NCBI GenBank assembly: GCA_002305235.1
Contig: DBQL01000157.1
Span: forward strand, 1-6,049
From: Prevotella sp. UBA1395
GTDB taxonomy: Bacteria > Bacteroidota > Bacteroidia > Bacteroidales > Bacteroidaceae
Length of the DNA stretch: 6,049 bases
Reading direction: 5' to 3'
Part shown: in pieces, positions 1 through 5,510 of the stretch
How positions within the stretch are numbered: position 1 is the first letter of the stretch
Layout of the letters: every line of letters starts with the position of its first letter
The notes under the pieces: model-generated
Databases searched by the model: none
The model's input: the letters and a program-made list of their open reading frames with translations, nothing else
Told to the model about the DNA's origin: nothing
Made by a program: the position numbers and the translations under genes

Positions 1-769
1 CTGATTCCGAGGGTCTCGGGTCTTGCTTCCGGGCATGTCGGTCCCACTTGGCTCTCATCTCATTGAAAAGCTGTGTACCCCTGTTGTCGGCGTAATCATA
101 GTCGGGATGCCTGCGCCAATAGCGTATGAGGAAGAATCCGAACACCATGCCGCCGAGGTGAGCCAAGTGTGCCACTTGGTCGCCGGGGGCCGCCAAGGCC
201 GAGAACAGCTCGATGACGATCGACCCGATGATCATCCATTTGGCCTTGATAGGTATGGGTATGGGGATGATAAACATCTTCTGCTCGGGGAAGAGCATGC
301 CGAAGGCCAGCAGCAGGGCATAGATTCCGCCCGAGGCTCCCACGGTGGTCAGTCCGTTGAGCTGTGTCGAAATCTGGCTCATGATGGCGAAACTCTCCGT
401 GAACGGAATCGGTTGCTGGGCGTTGAGCATGAAGTAAACCGAGAAAAACTGGGCTATCTCCTGCATGATGCCGGCGCCGATGCCGCAAAATATGTAATAA
501 AAAAGGAATCGCTTGGCGCCCCACACCTGTTCCACCACGGCACCAAACATCCACAGCATGAACATGTTCAGGATGATGTGTTCCCATCCGCCGTGCATGA
601 ACATGTATGTCACGAGCTGATAGATGTGAAAATTGGAGGCCATGAAGAAGTGCAACCCCAAGAGGTCGTTGAGGTCAATGCCGGTGGTCCGGTTCAGTGT
701 CAGCATGCCCAAGAAGGCCAAAGTGTTGATGATAAGAAGATTCTTGGTTACTGTCGGAATATTGAACAT
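1..769 (-). CDS. Rhomboid family intramembrane serine protease (partial, C-terminus beyond window)
   Basis: Inner-membrane protease that cleaves substrate transmembrane helices within the bilayer using a Ser-His dyad. The frame from ATG at 767-769 gives 256 residues and is still open at the window edge, so the true C-terminus is outside. The nucleophile motif GASGG has its serine at residue 146. The catalytic histidine is most likely H204 in AHLGGMVFG, with H201 nearby. H64 and N68 in HIILN match the conserved His/Asn of the second helix that form the oxyanion site in GlpG-type enzymes. Hydrophobic segments at about 9-25, 64-80, 86-103, 144-160, 178-194 and 199-216 give the six-helix core. 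Residues 104-143 form a longer than minimal loop before the catalytic helix. The tail after residue 217 is charged and probably cytoplasmic. No in-frame start lies just upstream and a TAnnTTTG box sits at 808-815. The gene is divergent from HU. The substrate is unknown. Confidence 0.93.
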   Translation of the reverse strand, partial: MFNIPTVTKNLLIINTLAFLGMLTLNRTTGIDLNDLLGLHFFMASNFHIYQLVTYMFMHGGWEHIILNMFMLWMFGAVVEQVWGAKRFLFYYIFCGIGAGIMQEIAQFFSVYFMLNAQQPIPFTESFAIMSQISTQLNGLTTVGASGGIYALLLAFGMLFPEQKMFIIPIPIPIKAKWMIIGSIVIELFSALAAPGDQVAHLAHLGGMVFGFFLIRYWRRHPDYDYADNRGTQLFNEMRAKWDRHARKQDPRPSES

Positions 770-807
770 GAATATAATATCTCTTTTTATGGGTTTGAAA
801 AACGCTG

Positions 808-815
808 CAAAAATA
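808..815 (-). promoter_or_regulatory. Putative -7 box for the rhomboid gene
   Basis: The minus strand reads TATTTTTG, matching the Bacteroidetes -7 consensus TAnnTTTG. It lies 38 bp before the rhomboid ATG, which would give a leader of roughly 30 nt. I see no good TTTG -33 element 19-21 bp further upstream, so the call rests on the -7 box and its position. Confidence 0.5.
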
Positions 816-897
816 CGAAAAAAGTCCGTTAATCAGCTATAAAACAGATGTTTTACGACATTTTTTAAACATGCGCGTCACTTTTTTTTCTTTTTTC

Positions 898-928
898 TTT
901 GGATTATGAAAGTAATAGCCTATATTTG
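898..928 (+). promoter_or_regulatory. Bacteroidetes-type sigma-ABfr promoter for the HU gene
   Basis: TTTG at 898-901 is followed after 19 bp by TATATTTG at 921-928. This fits the Bacteroides primary sigma factor pattern of a TTTG-like -33 element, a spacer of about 19-21 bp and TAnnTTTG. Transcription should begin near 935, leaving a leader of about 47 nt before the ATG at 982. A T-rich tract at 881-900 lies directly upstream and overlaps the -33 element; it could help promoter strength. This is a near-consensus promoter, in keeping with an abundant nucleoid protein. Confidence 0.8.
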
Positions 929-981
929 CGTGTAAATAACAATACTCCCGTAAGATTATATTCACTTAATAAATAAAAATT

Positions 982-1257
982 ATGAACAAGACAGAATTAG
1001 TAAAGAAGATTGCTGAGGCTGCTGGCCTGAGCGCTGCCGATGCGAAGAAGGCTCTTGATGCAACAACGGCTGCCATTAAGGATGCTTTGGTAGCGGGCGA
1101 TAAGGTACAGCTCGTTGGTTTTGGTACTTTCGCGACGAAAGAGCGTCCCGCTCGTCAGGGTGTCAACCCCTCAAACGGCTCAAAGATTCAGATTGCAGCC
1201 AAGACTGTTGTGAAGTTCAACCCCGGAGCAGAGTTCGAAGCCGAAGTAAACAAATAA
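982..1257 (+). CDS. HU family DNA-binding protein
   Basis: Small basic nucleoid protein that binds and bends DNA as a dimer and helps compact the chromosome. The 91-residue length is typical of HU. Residues 1-40 form the helical dimerisation region (MNKTELVKKIAEAAGLS start, alanine-rich second helix). GFGTF at 46-50 begins the beta-sheet saddle. The DNA-binding arm has RPARQG at 55-60 and NPSNG at 62-66, and P63 is at the position of the proline that intercalates between base pairs in HU/IHF. The family ending KFNPG is at 78-82. A short acidic-basic tail EFEAEVNK follows. The start has an A-rich upstream stretch and no Shine-Dalgarno, normal for Bacteroidetes. The gene is monocistronic, with a strong promoter at 898-928 and a terminator 19 bp after the stop. 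IHF-like alternatives are less likely because of the plain HU-style ends. Confidence 0.97.
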   Translation: MNKTELVKKIAEAAGLSAADAKKALDATTAAIKDALVAGDKVQLVGFGTFATKERPARQGVNPSNGSKIQIAAKTVVKFNPGAEFEAEVNK

Positions 1258-1276
1258 TGTAAAAATATTTATTCAC

Positions 1277-1310
1277 AAAAAAAGCCCGCGAGATTTCGCG
1301 GGCTTTTTTT
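1277..1310. terminator. Bidirectional intrinsic terminator between HU and the convergent dehydrogenase
   Basis: Perfect inverted repeat: A7 then GCCCGCGA (1277-1291), loop GATT (1292-1295), TCGCGGGC then T7 (1296-1310). The eight-pair core is GC-rich, and the A-tract and T-tract flanks supply a U-run for either strand. It begins 19 bp after the HU stop and lies 133 bp past the stop of the convergent dehydrogenase, so it can end both transcripts. Confidence 0.93.
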
Positions 1311-1443
1311 GTTGATGATGGGTAAACAATGGTTCTTGGGGATGGCAAATGATCGGTAATGGTGGGCGGGCAAGGCATGAGAGAACATCTTTTGCCCATC
1401 TGTGTCACCCGCCATCTGCCGGTTGTGGCCCCAAGTGTCTCTC

Positions 1444-2250
1444 TCAAGGCTGCTTGCCGATGTATGCCAAGATACCGCCATCGACATAGAGCACATGGCC
1501 GTTCACGGCATCGGAGGCGTGCGAGGCGAGGAACACGGCGGGTCCGCCCAGCTCCGAGGGCTCGAGCCATCGGCCTGCCGGGGTCTTGGCCACGATGAAA
1601 CTGTCGAACGGATGACGGCTGCCGTCGGGCTGGCGCTCACGCAGCGGGGCGGTCTGCGGCGTGGCGATATATCCCGGGCCGATGCCGTTGCACTGGATGT
1701 TATACTCTCCATACTCCGAGCAGATGTTGCGGGTGAGCATCTTCAGTCCGCCTTTCGCGGCGGCATAGGCCGACACGGTCTCACGGCCCAGCTCGCTCAT
1801 CATCGAGCAGATGTTGATGATTTTGCCCTCGCGACGCTCCATCATCTCGGGCAATACGGCCGATGCCACGATGAACGGCCCCACGAGGTCGATGTCGATG
1901 ACCTGTTGAAACTCGGCGCGCTTCATCTCGTGCATGGGTATGCGCTTGATGATTCCGGCGTTGTTCACGAGAATATCGATGTTGCCCACTTCCTTATGGA
2001 TGCGCTCCACGAGAGCTTTCACGTCGTCTTCCTTGGTCACGTCGCACACGTAGCCTTTCACGTTGTTGATGCCGGCCTCTTTATAGGCGGCCAGTCCGCG
2101 GTCTACCAGCTCTTGGTTGATGTCGTTAAAGATGATGTTGTCGATACCCGCGGCGGCAAAGGCCGACGCGATGTTGAACCCGATGCCGTAGGAAGCGCCG
2201 GTGACCCAAGCGTTTTTGCCCGCGAGCGAGAAAATGTTTAAGTTGTCCAT
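1444..2250 (-). CDS. SDR-family gluconate 5-dehydrogenase (IdnO/Gno-like; possibly KduD-type ketodeoxyuronate reductase)
   Basis: Cytoplasmic NAD(P)-dependent short-chain dehydrogenase, expected to interconvert a 5-keto sugar acid and its hydroxy form. In Bacteroidales, relatives often serve the KduI-KduD route that degrades unsaturated uronates from pectin or glycosaminoglycans. The protein has 268 residues, typical for classical SDRs. The Rossmann motif TGASYGIG is at 17-24 and NNAG at 96-99. The catalytic Ser is S149 within ICSMMSELGR, followed by Y162 and K166 in YAAAK. PGYIATP is at 192-198, and the C-terminal NGHVLYVDGG at 250-259 fits this subfamily. The position of the usual catalytic Asn holds D121. 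The ATG at 2250 is chosen because the SDR fold begins there (FSLAGKNAWVTG) and a longer reading to 2319 adds only unrelated residues. No kduI, kinase or transporter lies beside it, so the substrate is inferred from similarity alone. Confidence 0.9.
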   Translation of the reverse strand: MDNLNIFSLAGKNAWVTGASYGIGFNIASAFAAAGIDNIIFNDINQELVDRGLAAYKEAGINNVKGYVCDVTKEDDVKALVERIHKEVGNIDILVNNAGIIKRIPMHEMKRAEFQQVIDIDLVGPFIVASAVLPEMMERREGKIINICSMMSELGRETVSAYAAAKGGLKMLTRNICSEYGEYNIQCNGIGPGYIATPQTAPLRERQPDGSRHPFDSFIVAKTPAGRWLEPSELGGPAVFLASHASDAVNGHVLYVDGGILAYIGKQP

Positions 2251-2401
2251 TTGATTGTAATTATGAGGTTTGAATGGTTTAGCGTGATGCCGTTTGCCCC
2301 GGGCAGATAAGTGGAACAATGTTGTCGTGATGATGCAGCATTGTCATGCAGACCCGGGGTGCGGGCACGAATAGTGAGTTTGTTTGTGGGGCTTTCATGC
2401 C
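2251..2401 (-). promoter_or_regulatory. Long dehydrogenase mRNA leader with possible nested stem-loops
   Basis: If transcription starts about 7 bp after the -7 box at 2408-2415, the leader is about 150 nt, long for a single enzyme gene. It contains CCCCGGG (2297-2303) and its exact complement CCCGGGG (2353-2359). Nested inside are ACAATG (2316-2321) and CATTGT (2339-2344). Together they could form a two-level stem. I match it to no known riboswitch family. CCCGGG is itself palindromic, so dimer-type sites are an alternative. The start codon region (2251-2285) is AT-rich and outside the stem. The rest of the interval, 2440-2555, holds no gene, only the hairpin at 2502-2522. Confidence 0.35.
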
Positions 2402-2407
2402 TATTTG

Positions 2408-2439
2408 CAAAGATACGGATAAAAAACTTATCTTCCAAA
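2408..2439 (-). promoter_or_regulatory. Bacteroidetes-type promoter for the dehydrogenase gene
   Basis: On the minus strand, TTTG (2436-2439) is followed after 20 bp by TATCTTTG (2408-2415), a full match to the Bacteroidetes -33/-7 arrangement. It indicates that the dehydrogenase is transcribed separately from the propeller gene upstream of it on the same strand. Confidence 0.75.
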
Positions 2440-2501
2440 GATTCGACCCAAAAAGACATGGGCATCATTGCATGGAAGCATGACACCGACACTGTATAGC
2501 A

Positions 2502-2522
2502 GCGGCAAGCACTCGTTGCCGC
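2502..2522 (-). terminator. Stem-loop after the propeller gene, possible terminator
   Basis: Perfect 7-bp inverted repeat GCGGCAA / TTGCCGC with a 7-nt loop, 34 bp beyond the propeller gene stop. It could end or protect that transcript before the dehydrogenase promoter. There is no T-run after it on either strand, so it is not a standard intrinsic terminator. A second weak stem, GCGAC / GTCGC, spans the stop codon at 2551-2565. Confidence 0.35.
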
Positions 2523-2555
2523 ATGACATTCTCGTCCGGCAAGGGGCGAGGCGAC

Positions 2556-3614
2556 TTATTGTCGCTTCAGCCGCTTTACACCCTGCTGTATATATACCTG
2601 ACCGGCTTTCGGCGAACTGATCTTCATGCCTTGCAGGTCATAACAAGGAGCGTCGGTCGTTGCCGCCTGTTCCGAGATTGTGCGGATGCCTGCCGCGGAA
2701 CCATTAACCGGCGTGTAACTGCCGTTGTCGAATACATACAGTCCGTCCTGCGTACCGAGATAGAGTTTGCCCTTGGCCCATCTCATACAACGCACATTTT
2801 CTGTGTCGGGCAGCGGATAAGTGGTAAACTCTTTCCCGTCAAATTTTAAGAGTTTGGTTCCGCATATCCACACATTGTCGTTATCGTCTACCGCAATCAT
2901 GTTAGTGGAACCGACAGGCGTCTTTATCCATTCATTCTCAAAACGGTTAACCACCTTGTCATCGGCCATCTCGACAAGAGACAGCTTGTCTGTTCTCGAG
3001 ATTATCCATAGATGTTCCTTGCTGTCGCTGTCGATAGCCATCAGGTCTCCCATGTCGGCTACAAAGACGATGGTGTCACCCTCAAAGCGGTACAGTCCGC
3101 CAAACATATCGCTGCCACAAAGCCATATCTTTCCGTCGGCGGTGGGCAGCGCGTCCTTAAAATGGAAGATGGAGCTAATCGCGGCCCTGTATGCAATATA
3201 GGTCTTGGTGTCTGCTTCTGCTATTTTGGTGAGTACGTGGTCGTAGGCAAACAACTCGTGTCCGGGGGTTACGCAGAGGTGAGTTTCGCCCCACGGCATG
3301 ATGCTGGTGGTATAATACTCAAACTTCTGTGATGCCCATAGCCCCACCTTGCCGCGGTATGAACCAATATACACCTTGTCTCCGTCGCTCGCCACATGCC
3401 ACCACAGGTGCTGTTGCAGCGAGTCGGGCAGCGCCTCTACCGTGTAGCTCCCGGTGGAAATGTTGTAGCAGCCCAAGCCTTCAGACGTGGCGGTGTATAT
3501 CTTGTCATCGCTGACAGACATGTCGAAGACACCCTTAAAGTTTAATACTGTGCTTTGCGCCGTGGCAGACAGACCGATCAGCCATAGCCATAGAAAATTG
3601 AAAACCGTCTTCAT
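2556..3614 (-). CDS. Exported beta-propeller protein with two-component-regulator-type propeller repeats
   Basis: 352 residues, specific function unknown. Residues 1-20 are a signal peptide: basic MK, a hydrophobic Phe/Leu/Trp core, then ATAQS with likely cleavage after A19, so the protein is probably periplasmic or secreted. The remainder is a series of short repeats ending in strands such as KIYTATSEGLGCY (38-50), KVYIGSYRGKVGLW (80-93), KIWLCGSDMFGGLYRF (162-177), HLWIISRTDKL (201-211), NVWICGTKLLKFDG (247-260) and KLYLGTQDGLYVFD (283-296). About six or seven blades can be counted. The pattern W/Y-[IL]-x-G-T-x-x-G-L resembles Reg_prop repeats in the sensor regions of Bacteroidetes hybrid two-component proteins. 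No transmembrane helix follows, and no Y_Y_Y, kinase or DNA-binding domain is present. The tail from YDLQGMKI (325) to VYIQQGVKRLKRQ (340-352) resembles C-terminal tails of secreted Prevotella/Bacteroides proteins. A start at 3704 would bury the signal peptide behind 30 residues, so the ATG at 3614 is preferred. No consensus promoter was found upstream. Confidence 0.85.
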   Translation of the reverse strand: MKTVFNFLWLWLIGLSATAQSTVLNFKGVFDMSVSDDKIYTATSEGLGCYNISTGSYTVEALPDSLQQHLWWHVASDGDKVYIGSYRGKVGLWASQKFEYYTTSIMPWGETHLCVTPGHELFAYDHVLTKIAEADTKTYIAYRAAISSIFHFKDALPTADGKIWLCGSDMFGGLYRFEGDTIVFVADMGDLMAIDSDSKEHLWIISRTDKLSLVEMADDKVVNRFENEWIKTPVGSTNMIAVDDNDNVWICGTKLLKFDGKEFTTYPLPDTENVRCMRWAKGKLYLGTQDGLYVFDNGSYTPVNGSAAGIRTISEQAATTDAPCYDLQGMKISSPKAGQVYIQQGVKRLKRQ

Positions 3615-3731
3615 GATTCTAAATTTTATAGAGTGGTAATATATTTTTTTAATCAATTCATAGTGACTTTCCTGACGTTCATATTCCCGTTTTTCTGATA
3701 TCATACAAGAACTGTTCCGGATGGAATGTTC

Positions 3732-3854
3732 TCAATCATCAAGTGATGCGAGCCCTTGTCCAACTGTTTTTTTTATTTCCTTGATGATTTGTCCATGCTT
3801 TATTTGTCCGATTGAACACACAAAACATGTGGCAAACAATGAAAAACGTTTCAT
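3732..3854 (-). CDS. Possible small ORF (40 aa) upstream of the propeller gene
   Basis: ATG at 3854 to TGA at 3732 gives 40 residues, unrecognised. It has a basic-hydrophobic start (MKRFSLFATCFVCSIGQ), then a Lys/Ile-rich hydrophilic part and an acidic end (SLDD). GGA CAA codons occur three times, producing Gly-Gln in GQIKHGQII and again in GQG. It lies on the same strand and in the same frame as the propeller gene, 117 bp before its start. A weak -7-like sequence, TAAACTTTG with one extra spacer base, is at 3913-3921. It could be a small peptide, a remnant 5' end, or chance. Confidence 0.25.
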   Translation of the reverse strand: MKRFSLFATCFVCSIGQIKHGQIIKEIKKTVGQGLASLDD

Positions 3855-4811
3855 AAGCTTTAGTATTAATGAGTCTGACGGATTTTTTTAAAATTGAACT
3901 GACAAGTTTGTACAAAGTTTATAATATTGAAATACAAAGAATCACAACCTAAAAATCGCTATTTGATTGGTGACAAAGTTTAAAAAATATTTTGATATAC
4001 AAAATCATTTTGCGTTTATAAAAAAATTATAGTAAAAGAAATTATACCAAACAGTTATCAAGAGTATGCATCATTGTGTTTCGTCGATGTCGGCATCTGA
4101 ATCCGTGCTGACGCAGACTGTTTCATGGTCAACGTGCTTGGTGTCGTTGCCGCGTGTTGCCGATAGACGTCGGCACCGGGTAACCATGTGCAAACCTCAT
4201 GAGATAGATGGCTTGCAACTCCTGCATTCGCCGAAATGGCATCAAGCGAAGAGCATCGCATGCCATCGTCGGCCACGTGAGATCCAAACCCTAAAAACCG
4301 ATTGAAAATTATTGAATAACAACTCGTTTTTTAACATTTGAAATCTATCGGCCGCGCCCTTGCCTGTCTACACGCCCAAAATGGACGGTTTTTGTATCTT
4401 TCTGATTATCATTGTCTTATCAAAAAGAATCCCTCGTCTTGCTCCCTTTCTTGCGGGCAGGCACTGCGATTGCTATGCTTTCGCGTCGCGATAGCTATCT
4501 TTTCGCACCGCGATTGCTATGTTTTCGTGCTTCGATCTCTATCTTTTCATGCCACCTTTTCGGTCTTCACGCCGTGTCTCGGCTGTGTTTCAGTGCTGTT
4601 TTCACCTGTTTTTCCATCTCTGGCCCTTACTTTTTCATGCGCCCATAGGTTCTGCCTTTTCTCTTTTACGCTTTTTTCCGGTCACGATTTTTAAGAATAA
4701 TCTTGACACGATACAGCTCTCCGACTGTTGTCATCGTGCCGTCCGGCCATCGTCGCGTCATGGGCAATGCTGCCCGATACGCGCTGTTTCCGACCCTTGG
4801 CCTGTGGCTGA
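3855..4811. other. Gene-poor region between the two-component pair and the propeller gene
   Basis: No convincing gene in about 950 bp. 3855-4057 is strongly AT-rich with many A and T runs, as for upstream regulatory DNA. 4058-4290 is abruptly richer in G+C, but open frames of 72 codons (minus) and 79 codons (plus) look like chance: low-complexity composition, no motif, no clear promoter. 4300-4330 is AT-rich again. 4338-4700 is markedly pyrimidine-rich on the plus strand and includes the 22-bp repeats; its 118-codon plus frame is Cys/Phe/Ser-rich and follows the repeats. 4700-4811 trails the regulator gene and holds a small hairpin, GGGCA-ATGC-TGCCC (4762-4775), without a T-run, so no clear terminator for the regulator is visible. 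The region may contain a decayed element, a dispersed repeat or an untranslated RNA; I cannot tell which. Confidence 0.55.
4461..4548. repeat. Tandem array of four 22-bp repeats
   Basis: Four contiguous 22-bp units start at 4461, 4483, 4505 and 4527. Each contains a version of the core CGATTGCTATG followed by a C/T-rich end (TTTTC). Units 1 and 3 are most alike (CACTGCGATTGCTATGC versus CACCGCGATTGCTATGT). Unit 2 has GATAGCTATC, a perfect 10-bp palindrome. Unit 4 is the most diverged (TTCGATCTCTATC). A possible decayed fifth unit follows at 4549-4562. Since 22 is not a multiple of three, the array does not encode a repeated peptide in one frame. No spacers are present, so it is not CRISPR. 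Confidence 0.85.
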
Positions 4812-5510
4812 TCAGTCGCAGATGAGTTTATATCCTACGCCTCTCACGTTGATGATCTTCACGTCGGGAGCTTTCGCCAGTTTGCGACGCAGCTTGGTGA
4901 TAAACACCTGCAGGCTTCGGGCGTTGAAAAAACTGTCGTCGCCCCACAACATCATGAGTATGTCGCGCGTCTCCACCACCTTGTTGTGAGATGCGGCCAG
5001 CATGCGCAATATCTCGGCCTCTCGGTATGACAGGTCCTCGATGTGAGCGTTGAGGATGAGCTGTTGGCGTATGGTGTCCAAGCGGAAGGGGCCTATCATG
5101 ACCGTGTCGCCGTCATTGGCGGTGCTCTCCGGTCGAAGCATGGCGGTGCGGCTCACGAGGGCCTCGATGCGCACAATGAGTTCCTGCATGCCAAATGGCT
5201 TGCGCAGATAGTCGTCGCCACCGGTCTTGAAACCCTCGACCACATCGCCGACCGCCGACCGCGCGGTGAGAAAGAGCACGGGCGTGAGGCGGTCGGTCTG
5301 CCTCATGCGGCGCACCATCTCAAAGCCATCCATGCGGGGCATCATCACGTCGGCCACCACGATGTGCGGGCGTTCGCTGCCGATGAGCCGCAATCCCTCC
5401 TCGCCGTCGCCGGCGGTGAGCATCTCAAAGCCCTGCGCCTCGAGCGTGTCGCGGATGATCATGGCTAATGTTGGTTCGTCTTCAACCAGTAGTACCTTGG
5501 TTTTCATCAT
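4812..5510 (-). CDS. OmpR/PhoB-family response regulator (RprY-like)
   Basis: Cytoplasmic transcription regulator activated by phosphotransfer from the kinase encoded just upstream. It has 232 residues, normal for the family. The receiver domain covers about 4-120, with acidic residues E10/D11, phosphoacceptor D54 in VVADVMMPRMDGFE, switch T82 in FLTAR, and K104 in DDYLRKPF. The winged-helix DNA-binding domain covers about 137-230: LSYREAEILRML, the recognition region NARSLQVFITKLRRKL (196-211), and the wing INVRGVGYKLI (220-230). The order and the FFNARS...ITKLRRKL stretch resemble RprY of Bacteroides. ATG codons at 5510 and 5507 are adjacent and either could be used. The start lies inside the kinase gene (29-bp overlap), so translation is probably coupled. 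Target genes cannot be told from this window. Confidence 0.95.
   Translation of the reverse strand: MMKTKVLLVEDEPTLAMIIRDTLEAQGFEMLTAGDGEEGLRLIGSERPHIVVADVMMPRMDGFEMVRRMRQTDRLTPVLFLTARSAVGDVVEGFKTGGDDYLRKPFGMQELIVRIEALVSRTAMLRPESTANDGDTVMIGPFRLDTIRQQLILNAHIEDLSYREAEILRMLAASHNKVVETRDILMMLWGDDSFFNARSLQVFITKLRRKLAKAPDVKIINVRGVGYKLICD

Noticed and set aside
23..832. Long plus-strand open frame of 269 codons
   Set aside because: It is antisense to the rhomboid gene, whose catalytic motifs and membrane helices are clear. The plus-strand translation is His/Glu/Gly-rich with no domain.
1402..2241. Plus-strand open frame of 279 codons
   Set aside because: It mirrors the dehydrogenase frame almost exactly and is rich in His, Asp and Arg, a usual shadow of a GC-rich coding strand.
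2251..2319. Longer N-terminus for the dehydrogenase, starting at 2319
   Set aside because: The extra 23 residues lie within the mRNA leader, do not fit the SDR fold, and would place the start inside the putative stem-loop.
3615..3704. Longer N-terminus for the propeller protein, starting at 3704
   Set aside because: It would put 30 charged residues before a good signal peptide that begins at the ATG at 3614.
3913..3921. Promoter for the small ORF or propeller gene (TAAACTTTG on the minus strand)
   Set aside because: The spacing within the -7 box is one base too long and no -33 element is properly placed, so it is not listed as a feature.
4058..4305. Overlapping 72-codon (minus) and 79-codon (plus) frames
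   Set aside because: Neither has a recognisable motif, signal peptide or consensus promoter, and the minus frame needs a GTG start. Best read as chance frames in non-coding DNA.
4461..4548. CRISPR array
   Set aside because: The 22-bp units are contiguous without unique spacers, and no cas genes are in the window.
4338..4694. Plus-strand open frame of 118 codons
   Set aside because: It runs through the 22-bp tandem repeats and the pyrimidine-rich tract, so its Cys/Phe/Ser/Leu composition follows from base bias. No promoter or domain was seen. Conservation in other genomes could change this.
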